DNA from: Shewanella donghaensis
GTDB taxonomy: Bacteria; Pseudomonadota; Gammaproteobacteria; Enterobacterales; Shewanellaceae
Assembly: GCF_007567505.1 (NCBI RefSeq)
Contig: NZ_CP041783.1
Span: forward strand, 372,001 to 436,000
Direction of reading: 5' to 3'
DNA: 64,000 bases
In this document: positions 18,288 to 31,985 of the stretch, one piece after another
Layout of the letters: each line of letters begins with the position of its first letter
Position numbering within the stretch: the first letter of the stretch is position 1
Translations under genes and position numbers: made by a program
The notes under the pieces: model-generated
What the model was told of the DNA's origin: nothing
Databases searched by the model: none
What the model saw: the letters and a program-made list of their open reading frames with translations, nothing else

Positions 18288-19988
18288 ATGAACAGAACTG
18301 AATCGCACTCGCTCAACAATGTCTCTAATCGTTTATCTATGTTCAAAGTACTGCCATTAACTTTGGCTTTAGCTTTTTCATCTGCTGCATACGCTGAAGA
18401 TGACATTGAAATCGAAAACGTTGTGCAGTCCCAATTAGCTAGTTCAGCCGACAAAAGTGTATTTGAACAATATGGCATTTCAGATGAAATTTTAAAACTA
18501 GGTTTAAGTTCGTTAGCATTAGGCGACCAAAAAGTAGAACACGCACTATTAAAAGTTGAACTTGGTGATGCTATATCGGAGTCAGAGGTTTTTCTTGTTC
18601 AAAGCAATGACAGCCGTGGCAACATTGACTTACGTATAAAGTATGATCAAGGAAAAATAGACGAAGATGTAGACGTTATTGCTAAAATTGAGTCTCTAAC
18701 AAAAACCGAGTATCGCTTGAAAGATTATTTGGAGAGCTATGACAAGTCATCCGTCATTGTTGATCAAATTTCTGATAATGAAATTGAAGTCAGTTTTAAT
18801 TACTCTAAGTATGGATTGCCACAAGATATTGCCTATTTTCGTTTCATGAGAGCAAAACTCACGATTGTAGATGGCGAAGCCACTAAAATGGTTATTACCA
18901 ACTCTAAGCCTTTTAGTTTCGATTACGGTATTAGAGTTGAGCAATATACCCAAACAGTTGATCTGATGACATTGGTTAATGGCCAAACCATTGTCAAAAA
19001 TAAAGTAATTGAAGCTGTGGGGAAAAAAGGTAATGAGGATGCAACCTATACATCTATTACCCGCCCTGTTGCATATTATGATGATATTTTAGGCACGGTT
19101 GTACTTGATGACAAATTACTGGAAACAGTGTCAGACCCTCGTATTCGTGAAGAAAAAGTCGACTTGGATAGATTATTCCCAATTTTAGGTGATTTGGTTC
19201 GTCAGCAAGGTATAGATGTGCCGTTGCCATTTGGTTTCTCAGTGGGATATCGAAATCAGGATATGAATGTTGGTTTTGATAGTTTTGATATTATGGGGGC
19301 TAATTTAGATGAGTTTTTTGATCCCTCTAGTTCATTTGGTACGGTTAGCGCTCAAAGCTACAATATTAGAGCTGATTTAAATATTTTACCTTTTTGGAAT
19401 GTTTATGGCTTTATTGGTAAAGTTGATATTGATGCAATTGTCGATGCGAAATACACCGGTAAGATGAAAGACGTTTTGGAAGATAAGCTTGGTGTTGTTG
19501 GCGGAGGATTGGCTTGTAGTGCTTTAGCGAGTCAAGGTGCTGATATTTGTTCCCCAGGAAGAGTACAAGTTCCTTTAGAGCTACATTATGACCTAGCAGG
19601 ATTCGGTACGACTTTATCTGTCGGTTATAAAGAGTTTTTTGCATCAGTCACGGCCACATATTCACAAACTCGTCTTGAAGGTCTTGATACTTGGGGTGAC
19701 CCAATAATCAGTATTCAACCTATGGTGGGGTATCAGTTTCTAGATTTCCGTGCTCAGGTCTTTATAGGTGCAGAATATCAGGGTCTTAAACCTAAAATGA
19801 CCGGTAACTTAGGCGACATTTTAGGCATTGGTGAAGATTTTACCTACGATGTAGGTGTTGACATGAAAGAGTGGGCTTACTTAATTGGTTTTAATAAACA
19901 GATAGGTAAACACCTTAATTTAACCGGTTTATACAATAAAGGTGAAACCCGCAGTTCGTTCACTTTAAACCTTGGCTATAGGTTCTAA
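18288..19988 (+). CDS. Exported outer-membrane beta-barrel-like protein, unrecognised family
   Basis: A signal peptide is clear: after MFKVLPLTLALAFSSAAYA the mature chain starts near AEDDIEIENV (cleavage about residue 36). The chosen ATG at 18288 has AAGGG eight bases upstream; a second Met just before the hydrophobic core is also possible. The N-terminal half (40-300) looks soluble and mixed alpha/beta. The C-terminal half has alternating hydrophobic strands and ends in LNLGYRF, the terminal-aromatic signal recognised by the BAM machinery. A Cys pair (LACSALASQGADICS) sits near residue 415. Monocistronic, with its own terminator. I do not recognise the family. Confidence 0.8.
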   Translation: MNRTESHSLNNVSNRLSMFKVLPLTLALAFSSAAYAEDDIEIENVVQSQLASSADKSVFEQYGISDEILKLGLSSLALGDQKVEHALLKVELGDAISESEVFLVQSNDSRGNIDLRIKYDQGKIDEDVDVIAKIESLTKTEYRLKDYLESYDKSSVIVDQISDNEIEVSFNYSKYGLPQDIAYFRFMRAKLTIVDGEATKMVITNSKPFSFDYGIRVEQYTQTVDLMTLVNGQTIVKNKVIEAVGKKGNEDATYTSITRPVAYYDDILGTVVLDDKLLETVSDPRIREEKVDLDRLFPILGDLVRQQGIDVPLPFGFSVGYRNQDMNVGFDSFDIMGANLDEFFDPSSSFGTVSAQSYNIRADLNILPFWNVYGFIGKVDIDAIVDAKYTGKMKDVLEDKLGVVGGGLACSALASQGADICSPGRVQVPLELHYDLAGFGTTLSVGYKEFFASVTATYSQTRLEGLDTWGDPIISIQPMVGYQFLDFRAQVFIGAEYQGLKPKMTGNLGDILGIGEDFTYDVGVDMKEWAYLIGFNKQIGKHLNLTGLYNKGETRSSFTLNLGYRF

Positions 19989-19999
19989 AAAATTTTGAT

Positions 20000-20032
20000 A
20001 AAAAAGCCTAATCTAACGATTAGGCTTTTTTG
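20000..20032. terminator. Terminator after the outer-membrane protein gene
   Basis: AAAAAGCCTAATC / GATTAGGCTTTTT perfect stem with a TAAC loop and a T-run. Confidence 0.92.
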
Positions 20033-20229
20033 TTTCTGTCGCAATGATTGTTACTTTTAATAGTACCCAGTCACAACCCTCACTTTTTATGTGTATTTAC
20101 GATATTTACCGGTTATTTTTTATCGATATCTTAATGTTTTATCTTATTTAATTAATTAGCTGCTTTTTTTACTCATTTTTGATGATAATTATCGTAAACT
20201 GACATTAATTACGTGAATTAGGAGGCTGT

Positions 20230-20715
20230 ATGGCCGGAGTAGATAGACAAATCACCTTAAGATTTTTAGCTGAACCTGCCGATGTTAATTTTGGCGGTAA
20301 AGTACATGGTGGTGCAGTCATGAAGTGGATCGATTTAGCCGCATATGCTGGCGCTGCAGGTTGGAGCGGTAAATACTGTATTACCGTCTATGCTGGCGGC
20401 ATACGTTTCGTTAAACCAATCCACGTGGGCAATATTGTTGAAGTTAGCGCTAAAGTGATTTATACCGGCACTTCATCAATGCATTTAGGTATTGCGGTAA
20501 AAGCGGGCGATCCCAAAGAGCCTGAGCGTCATTTGACAACCCATTGCATTGTTATCATGGTTGCTGTTGACGATGATGGTAAACCTACATCGGTACCTGA
20601 GTGGATCCCACAAACAGAAGATGATGTTCGTTTGAGAGATTCAGCGTTACGATTAATGGATATGCGTAAAAAAATTGGTTCAGAAATGGAAGCGCACGTT
20701 AAACCTGCTTTATAG
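20230..20715 (+). CDS. Acyl-CoA thioesterase, YciA-like hotdog fold
   Basis: Single hotdog domain of 161 residues with the signature NFGGKVHGGAVMKWIDLAA (about residues 19-37), typical of the YciA/acyl-CoA hydrolase group that cleaves acyl-CoA thioesters in the cytoplasm. A strong ribosome-binding site (AGGAGG) precedes the ATG. It is followed by a beta-hydroxyacid dehydrogenase gene 120 bp away; whether they share a transcript is unclear. Chain-length preference cannot be read. Confidence 0.88.
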   Translation: MAGVDRQITLRFLAEPADVNFGGKVHGGAVMKWIDLAAYAGAAGWSGKYCITVYAGGIRFVKPIHVGNIVEVSAKVIYTGTSSMHLGIAVKAGDPKEPERHLTTHCIVIMVAVDDDGKPTSVPEWIPQTEDDVRLRDSALRLMDMRKKIGSEMEAHVKPAL

Positions 20716-20836
20716 GTTCAAACCCACGTTTTTATATACTGAAATTTTACGTTAGTTATATCAAAATTGTTAAGTTAGCTTGAGCGCTAATTCGTATAAA
20801 ACCTGCGAACTACAATAAGAATAGATAAGGAATTTT

Positions 20837-21709
20837 ATGGCAAAGGTAGCATTTATTGGCTTAGGCGTGATGGGATACCCAATGGCCGGCCACTTAGTGA
20901 AACAAGGTCATCAAGTGACAGTGTATAACCGCACCACAGCGAAAGCGCAGCAATGGGCCAAAGAATATAATGCTGAATTTGCGCTTACACCAAAACTTGC
21001 CGCGATGGAGCAAGATATTGTGTTTACCTGTGTGGGTAATGATGATGACCTTCGTCAAGTGGTACTCGGTGATGACGGTGTTATTCACGGTATAAAATCA
21101 GGTGCAACATTAGTTGACCATACCACTGCTTCTGCTGATGTTGCTCGAGAAGTTGCCGCCATTTTAGCTAAACAAAATGTTGAGTTCCTCGATGCACCTG
21201 TATCTGGTGGTCAAGCGGGTGCTGAAAATGGTGTTCTAACTGTGATGATGGGCGGCAAAGAAGCTATCTTTAATCAAGTCAAACCGGTTATTGATGCCTA
21301 TAGCCGCTGCGCTGAACTGCTTGGTGATGTGGGTTCAGGCCAGTTGACTAAAATGGTCAATCAAATCTGTATCGCAGGTGTAGTTCAAGGATTAGCTGAA
21401 GGCTTACATTTTGCTAAAAGTGCTGGGCTTGATGGTCTAAAAGTAGTTGAAGTTATTAGTAAAGGCGCCGCTCAAAGTTGGCAAATGGAAAATCGCTATC
21501 AAACTATGTGGCAAGGTGAATATGACTTTGGTTTTGCGATTGATTGGATGCGTAAAGATTTAGGTATTGCTTTAGAAGAAGGGCGCAAGAATGGCAGTCA
21601 TTTACCTGTAACGGCTTTAGTCGATCAGTTTTATTCTGAAGTTCAAGCAATGAAAGGTAATCGCTGGGACACATCAAGTTTATTAGCCCGGTTAGAAAAA
21701 AATCGTTAA
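20837..21709 (+). CDS. NAD(P)-dependent beta-hydroxyacid dehydrogenase
   Basis: Member of the 3-hydroxyisobutyrate/tartronate semialdehyde reductase family. The nucleotide-binding GLGVMGYPMAGHL is at residues 7-19, the substrate-binding DAPVSGGQAGAENG near 119-132, and the catalytic lysine in GQLTKMVNQ near 172. Length 290 is normal. Family members reduce or oxidise small beta-hydroxy acids; which one applies here is open, because no pathway genes sit beside it. AAGGAAT precedes the ATG, and a terminator follows. Confidence 0.9.
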   Translation: MAKVAFIGLGVMGYPMAGHLVKQGHQVTVYNRTTAKAQQWAKEYNAEFALTPKLAAMEQDIVFTCVGNDDDLRQVVLGDDGVIHGIKSGATLVDHTTASADVAREVAAILAKQNVEFLDAPVSGGQAGAENGVLTVMMGGKEAIFNQVKPVIDAYSRCAELLGDVGSGQLTKMVNQICIAGVVQGLAEGLHFAKSAGLDGLKVVEVISKGAAQSWQMENRYQTMWQGEYDFGFAIDWMRKDLGIALEEGRKNGSHLPVTALVDQFYSEVQAMKGNRWDTSSLLARLEKNR

Positions 21710-21746
21710 TTGAATAACGTTACAAAATATTCATAGCGATAAATTA

Positions 21747-21787
21747 AAAAGCTCACCATTACAAATACTGTAAAGGTGAGCTTTTTT
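21747..21787. terminator. Terminator between convergent dehydrogenase and chemoreceptor genes
   Basis: AAAAGCTCACC / GGTGAGCTTTT stem with an 18-base loop and T-run; A-run on the other side allows use from both strands. Confidence 0.85.
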
Positions 21788-21842
21788 GATATCAGTCAAA
21801 TATAACTAGAATTAGAAGCGGAACCAAACTTGAATTAAGCCG

Positions 21843-23351
21843 CTAAATTTTAAGGCCGATCATCAGTTTATCTAAATCTTCTGCTGTGGTATTTAACTCA
21901 TCACAACCTGATACTGAAGAGTTTGCCGCTTCTTCTACATTATGTGATTGATTACGAATCTCCATCAAGTTTGCGGCAATTTCATTGGCTACCGCCGACT
22001 GTTCTTCTGCAGAAGTGGCTATGAGCACGCTCATTTCGAATACTTTAGCGCTATGATGAGCAATGTTACTCAAGTCCTCACCAGTATGAAGTACATGCTT
22101 TTTACCTTCCTCAGCTTGATCTACTGTCCGAGACATCACTTGTGTTAAGTTTTTAGTGCCTGACTGCAGTGCTTCAATCATGGTTTTAATTTCAACAGTT
22201 GCAGTTTGCGTGCGGCCTGCTAACGTTCTTACTTCGTCAGCAACAACGGCAAACCCTCTACCTTGCTCACCTGCTCGAGCCGCTTCAATCGCAGCATTGA
22301 GCGCCAGTAAATTAGTCTGTTCTGAAATGGCGTTAATGGTAGTCACAACGGCATCAATTTTACTGGCATTGTCATTGAGTACATTTACCGCATCAGATGC
22401 ATCTGCAATTTCATGAGATAATAAGTCAATAGCTTCAACCGTTGTTTCAATATCCTTAGAGCCCGTGGAGACTTGATTGTTGGCTTCTTGGGTTTCTGAA
22501 GATGATATTTCAGCATTGCGTGCAACTTCTATCACCGCTGCCGTCATTTCTTCCATTGCTGTGGCTAAAGAGTCCAAGTGTTGACGTTGATGTGCCGCAA
22601 CTGACTGTCCATTTTCAGCTGTTGTTCTAAAGGATTGAACAACCTGTCTAATTTTTTCAGTTGCTTGAGTCATTTGTTGCACGAGCTTATGTTGCCTATC
22701 GACTAAAGTATCGACGCTAATAGCCAGTAAACTGAATTCATCAGGGACTTCAAAAAAGTTCAAACGGCCCGTTAAATCACCATCTGCCGCCCGTCTTAAT
22801 GCCATTACCGTGGTATAAACTGCGCCAGTAATAAATGTTGAAATATAATAGGAAAATAAAAGGATGATGATAATGATGCCAGCCATAAGCAAATAAGCAC
22901 TGGTATTATTCTGGCTTGCTTTGTTTGCGATAACAGCAATGTTTAATGAGGTCACTATTACAATTTCATGAGAGTTTACTTCACTCACAATTTCATAATT
23001 ACCAGCTTGCTCTTCCACACCTCCACCTTGTCGAGCTAATTGCTGTAAATGGCTATTGAGAGTGTTAATATTAACGGCTTTGGATGCGCCATTTAACTCA
23101 GATAAAAAGCGTTGTTTTTGTTTTTCATCGAGTAAATCTAAAGCGACTTCAACGGCGTGGTTATAGGTATTGTTGAGCGTAATGGCTTCTTCTATTTCTG
23201 CGTGCGCCAATGTGTCTTCAAAGATTCTTGTTAGAGTAAATGTCAGTATTAAAATAAGTGAAATTGTGACTATAGCCAGTATGATAAACTTTGTTTTAAT
23301 ACTAATTTTAATAAGGTATTGATCTATCCATCTAAATTTTACTTCTTTCAT
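21843..23351 (-). CDS. Methyl-accepting chemotaxis protein
   Basis: Transmembrane chemoreceptor: helix 1 at about residues 20-43, a short periplasmic region (about 45-150), helix 2 at about 152-175, a HAMP linker, then the cytoplasmic signalling domain (about 270-500). The kinase-contact hairpin tip is the highly conserved segment around [20 protein letters not shown] (about 345-364). The periplasmic part is small and not recognisable as a known Cache or four-helix ligand domain, so the ligand is unknown. No C-terminal CheR-binding pentapeptide. AGAGG lies upstream of the start. Confidence 0.95.
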   Translation of the reverse strand: MKEVKFRWIDQYLIKISIKTKFIILAIVTISLILILTFTLTRIFEDTLAHAEIEEAITLNNTYNHAVEVALDLLDEKQKQRFLSELNGASKAVNINTLNSHLQQLARQGGGVEEQAGNYEIVSEVNSHEIVIVTSLNIAVIANKASQNNTSAYLLMAGIIIIILLFSYYISTFITGAVYTTVMALRRAADGDLTGRLNFFEVPDEFSLLAISVDTLVDRQHKLVQQMTQATEKIRQVVQSFRTTAENGQSVAAHQRQHLDSLATAMEEMTAAVIEVARNAEISSSETQEANNQVSTGSKDIETTVEAIDLLSHEIADASDAVNVLNDNASKIDAVVTTINAISEQTNLLALNAAIEAARAGEQGRGFAVVADEVRTLAGRTQTATVEIKTMIEALQSGTKNLTQVMSRTVDQAEEGKKHVLHTGEDLSNIAHHSAKVFEMSVLIATSAEEQSAVANEIAANLMEIRNQSHNVEEAANSSVSGCDELNTTAEDLDKLMIGLKI

Positions 23352-24787
<1,436 letters not shown>

Positions 24788-24802
24788 CGGAGCAACATAA
24801 AG

Positions 24803-27190
24803 ATGAAATTCAGTGAATCTTGGCTTCGTGAGTGGGTTAACCCATCAGTAAGCCGTGAAGAGTTATCTCACCAAATCACAATGGCCGGTCTAGAAGTTGA
24901 CGGCGTTGACCCTGTAGCTGCTGAATTTAGCGGCGTGATAGTGGGCGAAGTGGTTGAATGTGGTCAGCATCCAGATGCTGACAAACTTCAGGTAACTAAA
25001 ATTAATGTTGGCAGCGATGAGTTAATTGACATCGTCTGCGGCGCACCAAACTGCCGTTTAGGCCTTAAAGTTGCTGTGGCAATGGTGGGCGCTGTGTTAC
25101 CTGGCGATTTTAAAATTAAGAAAGCCAAACTACGCGGTCAACCATCATTTGGTATGTTGTGTTCATATGGCGAAATCGGTATCGATATCGACAGTGATGG
25201 CATCATCGAATTGCCAACAGATGCACCGATTGGTAAAGATATTCGTGAATATTTACAATTAAACGATGCCATCATCGATGTAGATTTAACGGCTAACCGT
25301 GCTGATTGTTTAGGTATGGCGGGTTTAGCTCGCGAAGTAGGCGTATTAAACCGTCAATCGGTAGTAGAGCCAACGTGGGAAGCGGTTAGTGCCACAATTG
25401 ATGACAAAGTTGCTATTAACGTTATTGCACCTGAGTCTTGCCCTCGCTATTTAGGTCGTGTGGTTAAGAACGTCAACGTAGCGGCTGCAACACCATTGTG
25501 GATGCAAGAGAAGTTACGTCGTAGCGGTATTCGCTCAATCGATCCTATTGTTGATATTACTAACTATGTTCTGATTGAATATGGTCAGCCAATGCATGCG
25601 TTTGACTTAGCAGCATTAAATGGTGCTATTCAAGTGCGTTTGAGTGATGGGGTTGAGAAACTTACCTTACTTGATGGCAACGAAATTACAGTGCCAGCTG
25701 ATACCTTGGTTATTGCTGACGATAAAGCAGCCGTGGCATTAGCGGGTGTATTTGGCGGTGAAGCGTCAGGCGTAACAGGTAAGACTCAAGATATTTTACT
25801 AGAGTGTGCATTCTTTGCTCCTCTAGCGATCATGGGTAAATCTCGTCGCTTAGGCTTACACACAGACGCGTCACATCGTTTTGAACGTGGTGTTGGCCCT
25901 GAACTACAACATAAAGTCATGGACAGAGCTACGCGCTTAGTACTTGATATTTGTGGTGGTGAGGCTGGTCCTGTAGAGGAAGCCGTTTCTGAAGCGCATT
26001 TACCAAAGCCTGCTCAAATAACTTTACGTCGCAGTAAATTAGATAAAATTTTAGGCCATCACATTCCAGATGTTGATGTGACTGAAATCTTAGAGCGTTT
26101 AGGTTTTGCTGTTGAAGTATCTGCTGAAGCTTGGCTTGTGACAACGGCGACTTATCGTTTTGATATGGCTATTGAAGAAGACTTAATCGAAGAAGTTGCG
26201 CGTATTTACGGATATAATAATATCCCTAATATCGCACCCGTTGCTTCGTTAAGCATGTCAGATCACAAAGAAGCTGATATTTCATTAAGCAAAGTACGCA
26301 GTGTACTGGTTGCTCGTGGATTCCAGGAAGCGGTTACCTATAGTTTTGTTGACCCTAAATTACAAAACATTGTGCACCCAGATGCGCCAGCAATGACATT
26401 GCCGAATCCTATTTCGGTTGAAATGTCTGCAATGCGTTTATCGATGTTCACAGGTCTGCTGACATGTGTTGGATATAACCAGAGCAGACAACAAGGTCGC
26501 GTACGTTTATTTGAAACTGGTTTACGCTTTGTGCCTGATGCAGAAGCAGATTCTGGTGTTAGACAACAACCTATGATTGGTGCGGTTATTTCTGGTGTTC
26601 AAAATGATGAACATTGGTCAATGGATTCTAAAACTGTCGACTTCTTTGATTTAAAAGGTGATTTAGAATCAATTATCGGCTTGACAGTTTCGACTTCTGA
26701 ATTTACTTTTAGAAGTGCAACACATTCTGCTCTTCATCCGGGGCAATGTGCTGAAATATTAAGAAATAATCAAGTCATTGGTATCATTGGTGCAGTCCAT
26801 CCTAGCTTGGAAAAGCCTTTTGGTCTCAATGGTAAAACAATTGTTTTTGAGTTAGAACTGGACGCTTTACTGCATGCCAGTTTGCCGCTAGCTCAGGCTG
26901 TATCTAAGTTTCCTGCAAATCGACGTGATATTGCTGTAGTTGTTGATGAAGATGTTTCTGCAACTAATGTTATGAATTTGATAAGAAAAGTTGGCGAAAA
27001 TCAGTTGGTTGGCTTAAACTTGTTCGACGTATACTGGGGTAAAGGTGTTGAAGCTGGCAAAAAGAGCCTTGCAATAGCACTTACATTACAAGACATTACT
27101 CGTACACTTGAAGAAAAAGACATTACCGAAACAGTTGATTCGGTTGTCTCGGCACTTAAGAGCGAGTTCAACGCATTGTTGAGGGATTAA
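24803..27190 (+). CDS. pheT: Phenylalanyl-tRNA synthetase beta subunit
   Basis: Large subunit with domains in family order: N-terminal EMAP-type tRNA-binding domain (about 40-150), B3/B4 editing domain (about 210-390) that clears mischarged Tyr-tRNA, B5 domain (about 400-475), a catalytic-like core, and the FDX-ACB anticodon-binding domain (about 700-795, [18 protein letters not shown]). Full length at 795 residues. Its stop is four bases before ihfA, matching the conserved pheS-pheT-ihfA operon. Confidence 0.97.
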   Translation: MKFSESWLREWVNPSVSREELSHQITMAGLEVDGVDPVAAEFSGVIVGEVVECGQHPDADKLQVTKINVGSDELIDIVCGAPNCRLGLKVAVAMVGAVLPGDFKIKKAKLRGQPSFGMLCSYGEIGIDIDSDGIIELPTDAPIGKDIREYLQLNDAIIDVDLTANRADCLGMAGLAREVGVLNRQSVVEPTWEAVSATIDDKVAINVIAPESCPRYLGRVVKNVNVAAATPLWMQEKLRRSGIRSIDPIVDITNYVLIEYGQPMHAFDLAALNGAIQVRLSDGVEKLTLLDGNEITVPADTLVIADDKAAVALAGVFGGEASGVTGKTQDILLECAFFAPLAIMGKSRRLGLHTDASHRFERGVGPELQHKVMDRATRLVLDICGGEAGPVEEAVSEAHLPKPAQITLRRSKLDKILGHHIPDVDVTEILERLGFAVEVSAEAWLVTTATYRFDMAIEEDLIEEVARIYGYNNIPNIAPVASLSMSDHKEADISLSKVRSVLVARGFQEAVTYSFVDPKLQNIVHPDAPAMTLPNPISVEMSAMRLSMFTGLLTCVGYNQSRQQGRVRLFETGLRFVPDAEADSGVRQQPMIGAVISGVQNDEHWSMDSKTVDFFDLKGDLESIIGLTVSTSEFTFRSATHSALHPGQCAEILRNNQVIGIIGAVHPSLEKPFGLNGKTIVFELELDALLHASLPLAQAVSKFPANRRDIAVVVDEDVSATNVMNLIRKVGENQLVGLNLFDVYWGKGVEAGKKSLAIALTLQDITRTLEEKDITETVDSVVSALKSEFNALLRD

Positions 27191-27194
27191 AAGT

Positions 27195-27494
27195 ATGGCA
27201 CTTACCAAAGCCGAAATGGCAGAACATCTTTTTGAAACGCTTGGCATGAACAAACGTGTAGCCAAAGAGATGGTTGAGTCTTTCTTTGAAGAAATTAGAG
27301 AAGCACTTGAAAGTGGTGAGCAGGTCAAGTTATCTGGCTTTGGAAACTTTGATCTGCGTGATAAGAATCAAAGACCGGGAAGGAACCCAAAAACTGGCGA
27401 AGATATTCCAATTTCTGCTCGTCGTGTAGTTACGTTCCGTCCGGGGCAAAAACTGAAAACACGTGTTGAAGAAGAGAATTCTGGAAAGAAGTAA
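27195..27494 (+). CDS. ihfA: Integration host factor subunit alpha
   Basis: DNA-bending nucleoid protein that pairs with IhfB. The 99-residue HU/IHF fold carries the beta-arm sequence [20 protein letters not shown] with the intercalating proline. N-terminus [14 protein letters not shown] is the usual one. Last gene of the pheST-ihfA operon; a terminator follows immediately. Confidence 0.97.
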   Translation: MALTKAEMAEHLFETLGMNKRVAKEMVESFFEEIREALESGEQVKLSGFGNFDLRDKNQRPGRNPKTGEDIPISARRVVTFRPGQKLKTRVEEENSGKK

Positions 27495-27508
27495 TCTCGC
27501 TTTTAAAT

Positions 27509-27540
27509 AAAAAAGCCACTCAATGAGTGGCTTTTTTGTT
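27509..27540. terminator. Terminator after ihfA
   Basis: AAAAAGCCACTCA / TGAGTGGCTTTTTT nearly continuous stem with a very short loop and a T-run. Confidence 0.9.
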
Positions 27541-27670
27541 TTTGTTTATTCGCGAGTCCATTAACTGATATTTGTATTTTTTCAGATGTGGTCGCACTGA
27601 TAAATTGTTATTATGGCGGCTTCATTAGTTTCTTCGTTTCATTGTGTTGATGTAATCTTTGAGGTTTATT

Positions 27671-28606
27671 TTGGCTAGACAAGCAAAACATTTCGATCGT
27701 CGATTTACACTTTCTTTACTGCATCCCAAATATTGGGCAACGTGGTTAGCAATCTTGGTATTATTGTTTTTTGGGAGCATGCCTGCCAGATTACGTGATC
27801 CCATTGCGCGACTACTTGCCAGGCTAGTGCGGGTTTATGCCAAAAAACCGATTAATATTGCGCGAATTAACATACAGGAATGCTTTCCTGAGATGCCAGC
27901 CTCAGAGGTTGAGGATTTGATTAAAGCCAATGTTGATATGTTTGTTTTAGTACTAATGTCTCAAGCAGAACTGTTAGTGAGATCTGATGCCCACATCAAA
28001 CGCCGTATTCATATTATTGGCTATGAGCATGTTCAAGCAGCAAGAGATGCAGGTCAGCCCATTATTTTTATCATGCCCCATGTGTGGCCCCTTGAATATG
28101 CAGGGCTGCGATTGAATCAAGAAGTACCTATGGTAACGATGGCGAAAGCTCATAGGAACGGCTTATTCAATTGGTTTAGTAATCGACTACGTAGTAGTCA
28201 GAATGGTCGAGTTTACATGCGAGAGGCGGGTATACGCGCGTTAATCACTGAATTAAAGCAAGATAACAGTTTCTTTTATCTACCTGATGAGGATTTAGGC
28301 CCTGAGCAAAGTGTGTTTGCACCACTGCTTAGTACAGAGAAAGCCACTTTGCCAGTGGTTGGTCGTTTGGCGCAGGCGGGAAAAGCGCAGGTGCTACCGG
28401 TAAAAATTGGTTATGATAAAGCCGCTTACCGGTTTAATTTGACTGTGATGGCGCAGGTCAAACCTGAAGATATGCTAGGTAAAGACAATGAAGCTGTGGC
28501 ACTTAATAAAATGGTTGAGCAAGTGATTCAAGCATACCCTGAGCAGTACATGTGGTTTCTGAAGTTTTTGAAAACGCGTCCAGAAGGGCAACCGAAATTG
28601 TATTGA
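27671..28606 (+). CDS. lpxM: Lipid A biosynthesis acyltransferase (LpxM type)
   Basis: Inner membrane acyltransferase that adds the last secondary acyl chain to Kdo2-lipid A. One N-terminal membrane helix (about 25-42) is followed by the acyltransferase domain with the HX4E catalytic motif HVWPLE near residue 136 and the YLPDEDLGPEQSVF segment that matches the LpxM group. The start TTG at 27671 is chosen because GAGGT lies five bases upstream and gives 311 residues; a TTG at 27659 would precede that site. LpxM and LpxL are similar, but the HPKYW and YLPDEDLGPE segments favour LpxM. Confidence 0.88.
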   Translation: MARQAKHFDRRFTLSLLHPKYWATWLAILVLLFFGSMPARLRDPIARLLARLVRVYAKKPINIARINIQECFPEMPASEVEDLIKANVDMFVLVLMSQAELLVRSDAHIKRRIHIIGYEHVQAARDAGQPIIFIMPHVWPLEYAGLRLNQEVPMVTMAKAHRNGLFNWFSNRLRSSQNGRVYMREAGIRALITELKQDNSFFYLPDEDLGPEQSVFAPLLSTEKATLPVVGRLAQAGKAQVLPVKIGYDKAAYRFNLTVMAQVKPEDMLGKDNEAVALNKMVEQVIQAYPEQYMWFLKFLKTRPEGQPKLY

Positions 28607-28655
28607 TTTTAGTTATGATTAATTAATGTCCCGTTTTGTTGGTGGTGATTAAATA

Positions 28656-28683
28656 GAAAAAGCACTCATTGAGTGCTTTTTTA
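28656..28683. terminator. Terminator between lpxM and roxA
   Basis: AAAAAGCACTCA / TGAGTGCTTTTT stem with minimal loop between the convergent genes. Confidence 0.88.
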
Positions 28684-28725
28684 TTGCCAACTTAACGGCA
28701 CTCTCTAATGTGTTATCCACATCAG

Positions 28726-29856
28726 TTATTCTGAAAAGAAAAACCAACCTTGATTGATAAACTGAGTGATTACGATAAGTAATTTTTCATCAGCTAACCA
28801 TTCAACAAGTTGTGCTTGAGTCAGGGCGTGATCATTTGCGATTATGCTAATAATCTCTGGGTTGATCCCTGCAACACATATGGCTTCGCCGTTAACATAA
28901 AGCTGCTCTTGCGTGTCAGACTCCAGTGTTAACACTTTTAAGCCGCCGATACGCTGAATGTTAGCACCATCTTCAACCGCTTCGATGACATCAGTTTCCG
29001 AAATGGCTTGTTCAAACGGATTAATGTCTAACTCAAAACGATTTTGGCTTAGTAACTTGCCTAACATAGTTTGGTATTGGGCTGGATAATTCGCTAATTG
29101 CGCTAACAAATCCATGATACCTTGTTGCTGGGTTTGACTGACAACACCGTGGTTTGCTGATTCTTCAGTTGAAGTGAATCTGTGTTGCCCTGTGTTGTTA
29201 TCAATTAATGTGTCAGCAATTTGAGTTAACAACTCTTGTTGGCTAGGGGCTCTAAAACCAATTGAGTAGCTCATAGCAAGGCTTAAGGTTTCACCGCAAT
29301 GAGGGTAACCTGGTGGGATATATAACATATCACCCTTGGTTAACACGACATCGATTATTGGTTCAAAGTCTTCAACTAACGGACTTGATGCATCACCACC
29401 ACGACATTGGTGTACACCGTTATGACCCACTTTCCAGCGACGTTCTCCTTCACCTTGAATAAGGAAAACATCGTAATTATCAATATGTGGACCGATCCCG
29501 CCTTGTGGTGTCGCAAATGACACCATCAAGTCATCAAATCGCCAATCAGGCAAAAATCTGAAAGCTTCTACAAGCGGCTGTGATTCTGGATACCAATGGT
29601 TGACTGCTTGAACGAGTAATTGCCACTTGTCATCACCGTGTTCGTCGTAGTCTTCAAACGGTCCTTGGATAACATTCCAACCATCAGCTTCGGTTTTTAC
29701 AATGCGTGAAGAGATATCTTCTTCCATCGCAAGACCTGCAAGCTCATCGGCTGATATTGGATCTTCAAATGCTTTAAAGGCATTTTTGATGACAATAGGC
29801 TTTTGTTGCCAATTCTTGCTGATGAACTCAGCAGTATCAAAATTTAATGTATACAT
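28726..29856 (-). CDS. roxA: Ribosomal protein uL16 3-hydroxylase (RoxA)
   Basis: JmjC/cupin 2-oxoglutarate oxygenase that hydroxylates an arginine of ribosomal protein L16. The iron-binding facial triad is visible: His124 and Asp126 in GPHIDNYDVF and His186 in PPGYPHCGE. A C-terminal winged-helix-like dimer region completes 376 residues, the family length. Adjacent to purB; in E. coli the same two genes are separated only by phoPQ, which is absent here. Confidence 0.93.
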   Translation of the reverse strand: MYTLNFDTAEFISKNWQQKPIVIKNAFKAFEDPISADELAGLAMEEDISSRIVKTEADGWNVIQGPFEDYDEHGDDKWQLLVQAVNHWYPESQPLVEAFRFLPDWRFDDLMVSFATPQGGIGPHIDNYDVFLIQGEGERRWKVGHNGVHQCRGGDASSPLVEDFEPIIDVVLTKGDMLYIPPGYPHCGETLSLAMSYSIGFRAPSQQELLTQIADTLIDNNTGQHRFTSTEESANHGVVSQTQQQGIMDLLAQLANYPAQYQTMLGKLLSQNRFELDINPFEQAISETDVIEAVEDGANIQRIGGLKVLTLESDTQEQLYVNGEAICVAGINPEIISIIANDHALTQAQLVEWLADEKLLIVITQFINQGWFFFSE

Positions 29857-29936
29857 AGTTGTAAAAAAGGCGATAACTCAAGCTGAGCTATCGCCTATCC
29901 TTATTCAATAATCAATTTTAGCAATTGAATGGAAGA

Positions 29937-31328
<1,392 letters not shown>

Positions 31329-31361
31329 TTATTATGAGATGAAAATCGTAGGGTGAATCGT

Positions 31362-31982
31362 TTAGTTATTTTTACGGCTACTAATAGCGGTATCGACTAT
31401 GGCTTTACGGGCAAAAACTAGATGGCGACGTTTGCCACCCAGTTGTCGCCATAAAACAGCACTGCGCATAGCGGCTAATAGTAAAGCTCGAATTTTTTGT
31501 TGTACCAGCGGTTGTTGCAAGTACGCTGGATTACCAGAAATTTGTAATTTAGGGCCAAGCTCGCTGATAGTATCACTATAAATGCTGGCAAGACTGGCGA
31601 TGATTTGTTCATCAGTAATCGCGAAGTGATGCAATTGACGATGTACTTGATTAATGCGTTCGGCAAGCATCCCTAAACCATTTGCTGAGCGAACTAATTT
31701 ACGCTCAAGTGCCAGCATACCAACAAGGTAACGAGTGGTTTCGACATCTTTGTCGCCACCATCACCTAATTGATTTTCAATGAGTTGATAACCTTTATTC
31801 AGCGCTTGTTTATCTTTATAAATATCAGAGATAGATTCTGGGTCTGTCACCAAAATGGTATTTAAACTTGCTGCAAGGGCAGCTTCGTCTGAATCACCAT
31901 TGCGGGCAATATGCTGCACTTGTGCTACAGCTTGTAAAATACCCGCGAACGCCATAGTGCGTTCAAATAAGACTTGGCTCAC
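31362..31982 (-). CDS. hflD: High frequency lysogenization protein HflD homologue
   Basis: All-helical 206-residue HflD/YcfC family protein. In E. coli it binds phage lambda CII and favours lytic growth; its housekeeping role is unclear. Recognised by family sequence ([18 protein letters not shown] at the start, [14 protein letters not shown] near the end) and by its conserved place between mnmA and purB. Its start lies three bases after the mnmA stop. Confidence 0.92.
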   Translation of the reverse strand: MSQVLFERTMAFAGILQAVAQVQHIARNGDSDEAALAASLNTILVTDPESISDIYKDKQALNKGYQLIENQLGDGGDKDVETTRYLVGMLALERKLVRSANGLGMLAERINQVHRQLHHFAITDEQIIASLASIYSDTISELGPKLQISGNPAYLQQPLVQQKIRALLLAAMRSAVLWRQLGGKRRHLVFARKAIVDTAISSRKNN

Positions 31983-31985
31983 GCG

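Noticed and set aside
20180..20205. GATAATTATC palindrome resembling half of a Fur box upstream of the thioesterase gene
   Set aside because: Only about half of the Fur pattern matches, the region is AT-rich, and the gene has no link to iron.
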